The translations under genes and the position numbers were made by a program. From JAYZDF01 sp036337945 (lineage in GTDB: Bacteria > Myxococcota > Kuafuiibacteriia > Kuafuiibacteriales > Kuafuiibacteriaceae), in contig JAYZDF010000093.1 of assembly GCA_036337945.1 (NCBI GenBank), positions 1 through 64,000 of the forward strand: a DNA stretch of 64,000 bases. The letters are read 5' to 3'. Within the stretch, counting starts at the first letter, position 1, and the number at the start of each line of letters is the position of its first letter. Below are positions 1 to 12,900 of this stretch, piece after piece. The notes under the pieces are model-generated. The model did not search any database. It worked only from the letters and a program-made list of their open reading frames with translations, and was not told the DNA's origin.

Positions 1-272
1 GCCAGTGTGAGTAAGAATTTTACAAGATTGATTTTACAAGTCATCGTTCGCACCGTCGTAAAGTCCCGCACTTCCGGGAAATACCGGGAGTTCGCATCTG
101 GTTGTAAGCTAAAAACTCTAGCCTAACCATTTGACCTACAGAACTATCACACTGCTTCGAGCGCATTGCAACGCTTTTGGTGAATCCGGCTGCCCGTGGT
201 ATCGAAATCGGATTTCTTGGGACAATACTTGCGAATTAACCACAAGCGAAGGTAACTGGGTATTGGTACAAA
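1..272. other. Upstream stretch with no supported gene
   Basis: No convincing coding region is visible. Short open frames here lack a ribosome binding site and any recognisable protein features. A small inverted repeat (TCCCG / CGGGA) lies at about 64-80, too short to be called a terminator. The stretch probably carries the promoter of the following lipoprotein gene, but I found no clear -35/-10 pair. Confidence 0.4.
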
Positions 273-824
273 ATGAAATCGTTCGAGAAAGCATTGCCCC
301 ACAGTTTGTGTAAAATCGTTTTGGTGACTTCAGGGCTGGTAACCCCAGGTTGCTTCGGTGCAACTTCCCCAGGCTTAGAACAAGCCAATGGTGATATTAC
401 CCCGCAAACTCAATGCATCCAGCTGGCGGACCCAGCCGGTGGCGCTACATCCGGGACCATTGGACAAACAGAGACCGGCAGATTTGAGCCCGTATTTCCC
501 CTACAAGACGTCTACCTCGTTTTTGGTGCTCAAGGTGGACACCATATCGATATTTCACTGCAATTCTACAGTGAAACCCTAGGCCGATGGCGTCATGAAG
601 TGCGACTCGTCGACTCCACTAATGAAGAAATCGTAGGCACTGGCGAAGCTGTTGTGGACGTATGCCCAAGTGGATGGTCCCAAACTGACTACATCAGAAT
701 ACACCTTAATCCGACCGGATGGGTCGACTGCAGAATTGAGATTTCGAGCACCCCACTGGAGTCAGTTGCAAACGATCGCTACCTCGATTCCGTGGATGTC
801 AGAGTCCGCTCGCCTCAAACCTGA
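273..824 (+). CDS. Small putative exported lipoprotein, unknown function
   Basis: This encodes a 183-residue protein that I do not recognise. The N-terminus has basic residues, then a hydrophobic stretch ending in TPGC at about residues 24-27. That resembles a weak lipobox, so the protein may be an outer-membrane lipoprotein or simply be secreted. The rest is polar with many Asp, Thr and beta-prone segments (for example around residues 85-125), which fits a small beta-sandwich domain. No catalytic motif is visible. The ATG at 273 has only a poor Shine-Dalgarno sequence, so the start is uncertain. It lies 133 bp upstream of the giant lipoprotein gene on the same strand and could be part of the same surface locus. 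Export is inferred only from the N-terminus. Confidence 0.55.
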   Translation: MKSFEKALPHSLCKIVLVTSGLVTPGCFGATSPGLEQANGDITPQTQCIQLADPAGGATSGTIGQTETGRFEPVFPLQDVYLVFGAQGGHHIDISLQFYSETLGRWRHEVRLVDSTNEEIVGTGEAVVDVCPSGWSQTDYIRIHLNPTGWVDCRIEISSTPLESVANDRYLDSVDVRVRSPQT

Positions 825-945
825 ACCCGCATCTGCCTCCACCTTTCGCTGGGGTCCCGACCAAGGGTTTACTCTAGCACGTCACGTTTTCCGAGCATAC
901 TAGGGTGACTACCTATCGATCGTAACACCGTCGTGGATGATCGTT

Positions 946-950
946 GAGGT
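946..950 (+). promoter_or_regulatory. Ribosome binding site deciding the start of the giant lipoprotein
   Basis: GAGGT lies 7 to 8 bases before ATG 958. The alternative in-frame ATG at 937 has no comparable site and would put seven extra residues before the signal peptide. Confidence 0.6.
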
Positions 951-957
951 GTTAGTT

Positions 958-3900
958 ATGCGACAACTTCTTTTCAACGTTTACGGACGCCTATCCATAC
1001 TCGCTCTCACCTCAGCCCTAGCTGGCTGTACAGGATCGAGCCCTTCCACCGATGACATGGCCGACGCCGGTTCGAGGCCAAACATGCGGCGCGATTCGGG
1101 CCCGACGGTTCAAGACGCCGGGCCGGACGCGCGACTACAGCTGAAAGTCACACCGACCCAAATCACTCTGAGCGAGAATATGGAAATGACTACGGTTGAG
1201 GTGAGTTGTGCAAGCGCGCCTTCCGAGGAAATCGAAGTCACCGTGTCAACCAACGATGTGAAACGCATTAACCTAACGAACACGACCTACAGATTCACAC
1301 CGCTAAACTTTTCCATCCCGCAGCAACTAACTTTTATCACGATAAAAGACAGCGACCTTGCAGACAATAACGTTGCGGTCGTGCTCACCGCACCGAATGT
1401 CGAAACGACGACTGTCAGTGTCACTATTACCGATATCGATGAACAATCATTTCTTGTGAGTACCTCTTCGATAACAATGCCCGAGGGAGGCACAACAAAC
1501 TTTAGTCTACGACTCGCCGCTCAACCTGCCGAACCAACGGCTGTAACTTTGCAAGTGACTGACCCTGCAGTCACCATCGTTCCACCAGCCGTTATTTTCT
1601 CGCCCGACAATTACGACGAGAGGCAGACAATTACGCTAATTGCAGAGGTTGATGCGAATGCAACGAATGACACGAGCTCAATTCAAATTTCAAGTCCGCT
1701 TATCCCAAGTACGAGTGTTTCGCTCACCGTACTAGACAACAGCTCACAAAATCTTGTCGTAACTCCTGCCAGTCTTAGTCTGAATGAAGGAGCGACCGAA
1801 TCCTTCAATGTATCGCTCACACAACCCGCCGCCCAAAGTATCTCCGTGGAGATTATTTCAAACAATAACAATGCCGTTACAACAGTCGAAAATCAAATTA
1901 CATTCGCTCCCGGCGAGATGGGTCCTATCCCTGTGACTGTCGTTGCCCAGCAAGACGCTAACGCAAGTAACGAACAAGTCGAACTTACAATCACCGCGGC
2001 CAATCTCACAGCACGAACTATCCAAGTAGATGTCACGGACGACGACACGCAAAGTATCGAACTTGTTCCTCCCGGAAGCCTGCAAGTCTCTGAAGGTCAA
2101 ACGGGAAGCTTCGCAGTTCGACTCGCGTACGCTCCTTCCGGACCATTTCAGATAGACATCACATCTTCAAACCCAACTGCCGGTATCATCTCACCTGCGC
2201 AACTTACCTTTATGCCGGGGAACTATAATCGTCTGCAGACCGTCTCGTTCACCGCTCTAGACGATAATGACGCGCAAGATAATAACGTTCTCATTACAGT
2301 GAGTCCGAGTAACGACCCCTCTGTTCAATCCGCATTTCTTGCGGTACAAATCCAAGATGACGAAACTCAATCTGTCGTCTTTACACCCCAGACACTGACC
2401 GTTGATGAAGGAACCACCGGAAGCTTCCTTGTCTCCATCGCATACCCACCTGCCACCAATATTACGGTCACCCTTAATAGTTCTGATCCCTCAATCGCCA
2501 CGGTTTCTCCACAAGTACTCTTTTTTACGCCCACAAATTACAACCAACCTCAAAGCATCTCCGTCAGTACTTTCGTTGATGAAAACTCCGCGAACGACAC
2601 AGCTACGATTGTCGCCTCTACGCCAGGCTTGCCGCCCCAATCTCTTAGTCTCACCGTCAGAGATCTCATTTCACAGACTATCATTACGACGCCCCAAGCG
2701 CTCAGTGTGAACGAAGGAGACGCCTCGCAATCTTTCGCCGTGAGCCTGACTGTCGCGCCCTCGAACCCTGTAAATATTCTCGTAGCAAGCGGTAATTCTA
2801 ACCTGGTTCAAACTTCCGTTAACCAACTAGTTTTTAACGCCAGTAATTTCAACGTTCCACAGATTGTTAATCTCACGGTTCTTCAGGATGATAACGTTGC
2901 AAACGAACTCACGAATGTTAGCCTCAGCGCTAGCGGCTTACCTTTTGTTTCTGTACCTATTTCAATTACAGATGACGACACTCAGTCTATTATCGTTACG
3001 CCTCAAGCCGTGACTGTCGGTGAAGGCCAGAATTCGAATATTGCAGTACGCCTGGCGTATGCTCCTGCAGCAAATACAGAACTCAACGTGACCAGTCTCG
3101 CACCGGACAAAGCGACAGTAAACCAAGCAGTGCTCACCTTTACACCGCAAAATTATAGCACTAGTCAGCTTGTTACTATCACTGGAGAGCAAGATAACGA
3201 TGGCAACAATGAAACCACTACAGTTCAAATCACGTCAGCGGGACTTACAACTGAAGAAGTCTCTGTGACAGTCACCGACGACGACAGCCAAGTTATCGAG
3301 GTTGGTCAGAATGCCCTTACGCTGAACGAAGGTGATGGACCTAGCGCTTTGTCCGTAAATTTACGTTTTCAACCAAATGGAAATGAAGTCGTTACCGTCA
3401 CGAATCCTAACCCAAGCTCTCTCGAAGTTATTCCTAGTCAACTTGTCTTTACACCTTCGAACTATAGTACCCCACAAGATTTACAGATTCGAGCTATACA
3501 AGACCAAAACCCAGACAACGAAACGGTTTTACTTTCCGTTTCAGCTACAGGCGTGACCCCTGCCCTCGTTACGGTCTCAACTGTAGATGACGACGAACAG
3601 CAACTGATTGTGTCACTTAATCAAAGCCAGATTGCGGAAGGTACGAACGGAACGCTAAGTGTTCGTCTTGCCTTTCCCCCCTCAAGCTCGACGCCCGTAA
3701 CTATTTCATCCAGCAATCCGGGTTCATTATCCGCCAATCCTACTGTACTGAATTTCGACGGAAACAATTACGCAGTAGCACAAACCGTAAACCTGACCGC
3801 GCTAAACGAGGCGAATGACGTTGATGAGACCGTCGATATTACAATTAGCGCTAACGCTGCCCCTTCGGTAACTCGGCAGGTCACATTGATAGACGATGAC

Positions 3901-6900
3901 AAGCAGCGCCTCGTTGTAACGCCGCAAAATCTAAGTCTCACTGAGGGACAATTTCGAACATTTAGCGTGCGGCTTTATCGAGGCATCACAGCTCCAGAAT
4001 CAGTTACAATTAGCAGCAGCGATGCAGCACGCTTCGTCGTAACGCCTTCAATTCTCACTTTCTCTCCAAGCAATGCACTCTCGGAGCAAACAATCACAGT
4101 TTCAGCGGCGCAAGACGACGACCTTGTTCCTAACTCGGCGACACTACAGCTCACCTCGAATTCAACGCCTGAAGCTTTCCCATCACAGTCTCTCAGCATC
4201 AATGCAGTCGACAATGATGTCCAGAGTGTTGTTCTGAGTCGTCAAAGTGCGACATTTGACGAAGGAACAACGACCACCTTTACACTCCGAATGGCCTACG
4301 AACCTGCATCGCCAACTACAGTAAACCTTCAGAGCTCGAATCCAGCGGTGGCTTCAATTACCCCCACCCAAGTTATTTTTTCCCCTAGCGATTACGCAAC
4401 CCCGCAGACCATCACCATTTCTGCCCCTACGGATGCAGACGTAGTGCCAAGCAACACGTCAATTGAGATCAGCTCCACCGACTTTGAGAACCGTTCTTTT
4501 GCGGTCACTGTCACGGACCCGGATCAGCAAGCTATCTCAGTCTCCGCGAATCAAATTACAGTCGCCGAAAATGACTCATCAATATTTTCCGTTCAGCTTG
4601 CGTACGAACCCGTAAGCAATGTGACCGTGAATCTTGTATCGACACCATCCGCCTTCACTCAAGTGAGTCCGGTGCAACTCACCTTTACACCAGGGAACTA
4701 TAATAGCGCGCAACAAGTCACGTTGAACACCACTGCTGATGGGACCACCAACCAAGTCAACGGGAGCATCACACTGACCGCAGCAGGAATACCTAACGAA
4801 GTGATTCAGACCACCATTACGAATACGGAATCGAATGCAATGAGCGCTCAACCCTCGTCTTTGACCGCTCAGGAAGGAGAGACTGTATCTCTTAGCCTAG
4901 CTCTCAGTCTGGAGCCTGCAACGAATGAGCAAATCGCGATCACGAATCCCGACCCCACTCGCCTGTCAATAAGCCCAGCTACTTTAACTTTTACGCCAGG
5001 CAACTACTCAACGCCGCAAGCACTCACCATAACGATTCTTGAAGATACTGACCTTGTCGATCATCAGCTTTCAATAGAGTTATCCAACACCAACCTCGGA
5101 AATCTGACTATCCCTATTGCAATTACGGACACCGACAGCCTTGAGATTGAAACGTCCGTCGCGACGCTGACGGTCGCCGAAGAAGGAACAAACACCCTCG
5201 ACGTTCGTCTTTCGCATCAACCCAACCAAACAACGATTGTTTCCGTGACGGCAGGGACCGGCCTCAGCACCGGACTAAATCAGCTGGTTTTTGACTCGAA
5301 CAATTGGAATCAATTTCAAACTATTACTGTGTCAGCCAATGCGGATAACGACCTTGAGGACATCACGACCGATCTGAGCTTGAGCGCGACAGGGGTTCCA
5401 ACGGTGACAACACCTATCCTGATTGAAGACGATGATGTGCAGACCATAATTGCAAGTACCCAAACCATCACCGTGGCAGAAGAGAGTTCAACCCAGTTCA
5501 GCATCAGGCTGGCCTATGCGCCTACACAAAATGAGAATGTCACATTGGCTGTATCGAATCCGCTTGTTGTTGCAACGACACCAAGCAACCTCACTTTTAC
5601 TGCGAGCAACTACACTGTTCCTCAAATTGTAACAGTACAGGGACTTTCCGATGCAGACACCGAAGATGGGTCCGCGGCAATCATTCTAGGGTCTGCTTCG
5701 GCGAGCAATGTCAGCGTGTCCGTTAACGTCGCCGATAATGACACGCAAACACTCGTTCTCACATCTAGCAACTTGAACATTGAAGAGGGAGCGACTGCTA
5801 CTGTTGGGATTTCTCTTGGCAGCCAACCGCTTACGGAACGAAATGTAACGATTTCTGCGGCAAATAGCTCTCTCGTAGTTGTATCCCCCGCCACTCTCTC
5901 CTTCTCGCCTTCTAACTTTGCGACCAGTCAAATCGTAACGGTGAGAGCCTTAGAGGACACAGATGCAGAAAATGAATCGACAACTCTAGCCATCGAATCG
6001 ACTGACGTTCAAAGCCAGAGTGTCTCTGTGTCGATTACCGACGACGATATCCAGTCTATATTTACTACTCAGAACTCAATTTCAATGTCGGAGTCAGGTT
6101 CCGGTACAATCGGTGTTCGACTTACGGCCGCTCCCGCCTCAGCAGTCACCGTGACCGTTCAATCGAGTGACACAACGATCGCTTCCGTTGCACCCGCCAC
6201 TCTAACCTTCGACTCGAGTAACTGGACCCAGTTACAATATATGACGGTGAGTGGCGTGAGCGATACAGATGACTACGACGAGGTGACAAGTGTCGTACTC
6301 TCAGCGACAGGCATTCCCGCCACTGTTGTTGCAGTCAATGTGACCGACCTAAACAACCAGCTACTCATAGTCACACCGGCTAATCTCTCCATGAATGAAG
6401 GCGCAAACGCATCGGTTAGCGTACGCCTGCTTTACGAGCCAGAACAAAACGTCACAGTAACTGCGGTGTTCGACAGCGGTATTCTGTCGGTCGCGCAACC
6501 GAATCTGACCTTTACGCCATCGAACTTCAATACCCCACAGAATCTTGTAATCAGCGCCGTAGAAGACGCCAACATGGTCAACAATCAAACCAGCTTATCG
6601 GTTACGTCTGCTGGTCTCACGACACGAAACGTCTCTATCAGTGTTGTAGATAACGACGAACAGGGGATAGCGCTCAATACGTCAGGTTTGACCGTTCAAG
6701 AAGGCGGCACCGCATCGTTTAATGTACAGCTTCAGTTTCAACCATTCAATGACGTTGTGGTAAGCGTGCTTAGTAATAACGTCGCTGCTTTTAGACCAAA
6801 CTCAAGTCGTCTACGATTTACACCGAGTGATTGGGATGTACCACGAGTTATTCAAGTCGACGGCCTTCAAGACGCCGACCTGGCCAACGAAACTGGGGTC

Positions 6901-9900
6901 CTTCTAATACGTGCGTCAGGACTTCGAAACGTGGTTCTGCCCGTCACTGTCACCGACGACGACACTCAATCATTCGTTCTTTCGAATGATTCAATTCAAT
7001 TTGGTGAGTCATCAAGTGGCGCCTTCAACGTAAGTCTTTCATACCAGCCAAGCTCAGATGTTGTAGTAAACGTGGTCACGAGTGACCAAAATGCCGTTTC
7101 TCCATCTCCGACAAGCCTTACTTTCACCTCAGCTAATTACGACACACCGCAGGTCGTCTCACTGTCTTCGACCGATGATACAGACCTGACTAATGAAAGT
7201 GCCACTATCACTGTTTCAGCAGCGGGGCTTACCTCTGCTGCCGTCGCAGTCACAGTGATCGATGATGATGTACAGAACTTTCTTCTCTCTACGAGTGCTC
7301 TCTCCTTGAACGAGCAAGGCGCTTCGTCAGTGATTGACGTCTCGCTCACCCAACAGCCTGCCGGAAACATCGTCACAAACGTATTGGTTAGCAATCCCGA
7401 TCTAAATATTAATCCAACGAGTATTACGTTTACACCTTCCAATTGGAACACACCCCAACAGATCAATCTAAACGCGGCGAATGACCTGGACACACTCAAT
7501 GAAACCGCTCAGGTAGAATTTTCTGCCAGTGGCGTTTTGTCACAGTCTGTCTCGGTAACAATTATCGATAATGACACTCAAGCAATTCTCGTTGCAGGCA
7601 CGCCTTCAGCTAACGAGGGCGGTAACACCACATTGTCTGTCACGCTCGCTTATCCACCTGTAAATAATACAACCGTGACTATAGCCACGGATTCCGCGGA
7701 CCTAATAACGTTGTCGACCACTGAACTTGTTTTCACGCCCCAAAACTATAACCAAGCGCAAACGATAACAGTAACTGCCAGTGAGGATAATGACCTAGCG
7801 AACGAGCAAGCAGAAATACGCCTGACACTCGATACCCAAACCCAAGAAACGGTTTCAATTCAGATAACAGACAACGACAGTCAGTCCATCATCACGTCCT
7901 CGACAACTCCGTTTGTCGGGGAAGGAGGAGCGTCTTCGATCACTATCGCCCTCGCCTACGTGCCCTCGTCGACCGTAACAATTGTACTCGCTTCTTCCGA
8001 CAGCAGCATTGTCTCCGTCTCGCCAACAACATTAACCTTTGCTCCCCAGCAAGGAGGATCTCCTCAATCCGTCTCACTAACTGCTGCATCGGATGCAAAT
8101 ACCGTTAGTGAAACGGTGACTTTATCTGTAACAACTACACATGCCCCAGACCTTAGCCTCGTCGTGACCACAGTAGACGATGACGAGTTATCGATTCAGA
8201 CCTCAGTTGAACAAATCGCACTCGGCGAAGGCACTCAGTCAAGTTTCAATGTGACTCTTAGTCATGTTCCGCCGGGCAACACAACGCTAGCAATTGCAAC
8301 GAGTAACTCTGACGTTGTGACGATTTCGCCATCAACCCTTATCTTTAGTGCAAGTAATTTCAGTGTGCCACAGACAGTAACAATTGAAGCACCGGCAGAC
8401 CTTGATCTCATCAATCAAACGGCTCAATTGTCATTCAGTAGCGCGGGCCTCACAACGAAATCCGTCCTTGCATCGGTGACCGACGACGATGAGCAGAGTA
8501 TTCTCTTTTCTCAAACATCTGTGAACATTAACGAGTCCGAGAGCGGTTCTGGCTCCCTTCGACTCGCTTACCAACCCAGTAGCGATGTCGTAGTAAGTCT
8601 CGTTACTTCTAACCCTACAACTCTATCCGTCTCACCGCAGACTCTTGTCTTCACGCCTAGTAACTATGCTTCACCGCAAAATATTTCACTGACTGCAAAT
8701 CCCGACCAAAACTTATTGAACGAAAACATACTCATCACCGCTTCGACTCCCGGCGCGTCAAGCGCTCAACTCACTGCGAATGTCATCGATGATGACACCC
8801 AAGCCGTTGAGATTTCGCGTGCAAGCCTTCAAGTGACTGAGGGAACATCGGAAAGCATTTCGGTGAACCTACGATACGCGCCATTGGCGACCACTCAAGT
8901 CACAATCACCTCTAACGACCCACAAGCGGCAACAGCCGATAGAACCAGTCTTACCTTTACTCCGCAAAACTTCGCCAGTCCGCAACTGGTGAACATTGTT
9001 GGAGAACAAGATCTCGATGCGACAGACGAAAGCGTCAGCTTTTCGGTCACTGATTCAGAGTCGAGTGCTGCTGGCTCCTTCTCCGTTTCGATTCAGGATG
9101 ATGAAGTCCAGACAATCGTGGTGGACCCAACAATTCTTGCAGTGACAGAAGGTGGCTCTGTGACCTTTTCCGTTCGAATGCGGCACTCGCCGACAAATCC
9201 ACTGGTTGTCGGAATAGCAAGCCCGCTTGGCTCAAGCATAAGCACAACTCCTAGCACTCTCAACTTTGACGCTTCCAATTACACTACTCCACAAACAGTA
9301 ACCGTAGACGCGGCCGAAGATGCCAATACAGTCTTGGACCTATTCGATCTTGAGCTAAGCTCTCCTAATGTCGCGCCGACGACCCTAACGGTACAGGTCA
9401 ATGATAATGATACACAGGAAATCCTGCTTGCTGAGTCCGCGATTGTTATCGATGAAGGCTCTACGCAACAGGTTGGACTAAGGCTAGCCTATGAACCAAA
9501 TGGGAACCAAACCATAAGCGTATCCGATTTAGCTGGGACCTTATCCATCGTACCAAGTACACTTACCTTTACGCCTGGCAATTATAATCAGCTGCAAACA
9601 ATCAACATAAGTTCTCCAGAAGACGATAATCTAAGTAACGAGACGTTCACTGTTGCGGCGAGCGCAACGGGTATCGCCACGAGCAATCTTGATGTCACTG
9701 TTGTTGACAATGACTCACAGTCATTCATCGTAAGTGGTGTAACGAGTGAGGTCCAAGAGGGGTCAACAGGGACATTCTCAGTTGCATTGGCATACGAACC
9801 TAATTCCAATACTACCGTTTCGATTGCTTCTCAGAACGTGGGAGCGATAACAGTCTCTAACGCCAGCCTAACCTTCACGCCAGCAAACTATTCACAAGCT

Positions 9901-12900
9901 CAAACCGTTACGTTCACAGCGAATCAGGATCAAGACACGGCGGACGAACAGGGAGTGATCGTCGCAATCAATAGCCCAAATGTACCAACTTACGAGATAT
10001 CGCTAACGGTCAGTGATGACGACACCCAGCGCTTAGTCGCCTCACCTTCTGCAATAACAGTGGTGGAAGGCGGCGTTAGTGCACAACTGGCGATCACACT
10101 CGCTTATCAACCCAGTGTAAACGAAACGGTCACCTTTTCCGCTCCCGCCTCGCTAAATCTTTCTCCGAGTACGATTAGCTTTACGCCTCAAAATTACGAG
10201 ACAGCTCAAACGCTTACGGTTTCGGCAAACGAAGACGACAACTTACGCACAGAAACAGAAGATTTAACGGCAACTCTTGCCTCTAACCAGGCTACATCCA
10301 TCTTTTCGGTTACCGTTACGGACAATGACTCGCAAGAACTTGTCGTCAGTCAATCCTCCTTCAATGTAAATGAAGGAACGATCACTCCGATGACATTCTC
10401 TTTGCGATATGAGCCGATTGGAACAGAAGAAATCGTAATCACCTCCGACAACCCTCAACAACTCACCAGCTCGCCCAACACCCTCACGTTCACCGCGGCG
10501 AATTATAGCAATCCACAGACCGTAAACCTCATTGCGAGTGAAGACCTTGATCTACAGGATTCTGAAGCAACTTTATTGCTAGATGGGACAACAACCGGAA
10601 CGTCAGCAATCTCGGTCACAATGACGGACACTGATGAACTATCACTCCTCGCGGACAATACAAATATGACCATCAATGAAGGAAACTCGGACAACGTCGG
10701 AATTTCGTTATCTCATCAACCGACTTCGACCGTAACTGTCACCTTAGTAGGGAATAACTCGCAAGCTATTGCTCTCAACATCACGGAACTTATCTTTACT
10801 CCGGCAAACTTTGCGACACAACAAACAGTAAGCTTATCAGCTCTCGAAGATCCAAACGTTATCCACGAAAACGTAATCATCACCGCATCCTCTCCTGGAC
10901 TTTCGCCACTGCAGATAAACGTTCAAGTCTCTGATGACGACAGTGTCGGAATTTTGGCAAACCCGACACAGATTGTGCTGCAAGAATCGTCTAATGCATC
11001 GCAGGCGGCGGTCAGACTTACACGAGCACCAACAAACCCTGTGCAGGTTTCTGCGACAAGTCAAAACTCGAATGTAGCGGTCGTAACTCCGGCCATCCTC
11101 AGTTTCAACAGTACGAATTGGGCTACGCCTCAAACGATTAGTATCGTCCCGGTAGATGACGTAAACATTGTCGATGACGATACCTCTATTATATTGGACG
11201 CTACAGGTATCGCTCCACAATCGATCAGCGTAACCGTGGAAGACGACGACAACCTAGAGGTTCTTCTAAGCACGTCGGCCCTTTCCCTTTTAGAGGGTCA
11301 AACACACAACCTGCAAGTACGGTTATCACATCAACCAACCAGCCAGCTCGCTCTAACCGTGTCGACCAGTAGCGCCACGGCTCTCTCATTGAGTCCGCAA
11401 ACGCTCGTGTTCGGTCCATCGAATTATGCTACGCCTCAGGTTGTTAACATCACCGCCCAACACGATTCGAATTTGACGGATACTAATAGCCAGATCTCAT
11501 TGTCAGGGGGCAGTCTTACCAAAACACTCACTGTGCACATCAAGGATGACGATGATCAGGTGATCAGCCTCAATCCGCCCAATATAACGACGGCAGAGGA
11601 AGAGCAGGAAACTATCCAGGTTGCTCTTGATTTTGTTCCACGAGGCCCCGTGACAGTGTCTGTAGCAAGTAACGACCCTCAGCGCGCTCGCGTAACGCCC
11701 TCGACTATTTCGTTTACGCCGTCTAACTATTCAGTGGCTCAGAATGTTGTCGTCAATTTACTTCGTGATTCGGACCTAACCGCCAATGCTGTTAACGTGA
11801 CGGTATCAGGAGCTACCGCCAACGACGCTACAGCCACTTTACAAGTACAGGATATCGACACTCAGGCTATCATTGTAAGCGCAAGCACACTGACATTGAA
11901 CGAAGGAGCATCGCGTGCAGTTGAAATTTCACTTGCCTACCAACCAAGTGCCGCCACAACAGTCACGGTCGCGAGTACGATACCGAACAGTGTAGAGACG
12001 AGTGTTTCATCTCTACAATTCACACCATCAAACTACGACACGCCACAAACGCTTGTTATTGAGGCAGTCGCAGACAACAATACCTCCGATGAGTCTGCAA
12101 CTGTTTCACTGACCACAGGTCTCATTACCGAAAATATTTTGGTAACGACAATAGATAACGACTTGCAGGCTTTCATTACCTCTGTTGAACAACTCAACGT
12201 AACCGAAGGTCAAACTCAGCCTTTGGGCGTCCGCCTCGCATACGCTCCATCTGCCAATGTTGTGGTAAGTTTAGCGGCGAACTCATCACTCGGGTTGAGC
12301 CCAAGTAGCCTTCTCTTCACTCCAAGTAATTACGCCCAACCGCAAACCGTAACAGTCACAGGTGAGCATGACCAAAACCTTGTCTCCGAATCGGTGAACC
12401 TAAGCATTTCGGCGGCAAACATCCCCTCAAAATCTGTAAGTGTCGTTGTTACCGACGACGACACGCAAAGCATCAACCTCTCAACGGGCAGCCTAGAACT
12501 GAATGAAGGCAGTTCAGAGTCATTTACGGTTACACTTGCGTATGCGCCCACACAGGCTACCGTAGTCAATCTTACTCATTCGAACTCATCTGTGACGTTT
12601 TCTCCTGATTCCCTCACCTTTGATGCGAGTAATTACGACAGCCCACAGCAAATCACGGCTTCAGCTCAAGAGGACAACAATGCGTCACCTGAGACATTTT
12701 CTCTCCAACTGAATAGCACTGCTATATCCAGTAGACTCTTACCTGTCGCAGTCAGCGACAACGACACGCAATCGGTCGTGTTAACTGATTCATCGATAAA
12801 TCTTCAAGAAGGACAAGCTGTCACTCTGGGGGTTCAACTTGCTTTCGCGCCCGTAAATGATTTCACGGTGTCCTTCAGTATCAGCGACGATTCGCGCTTG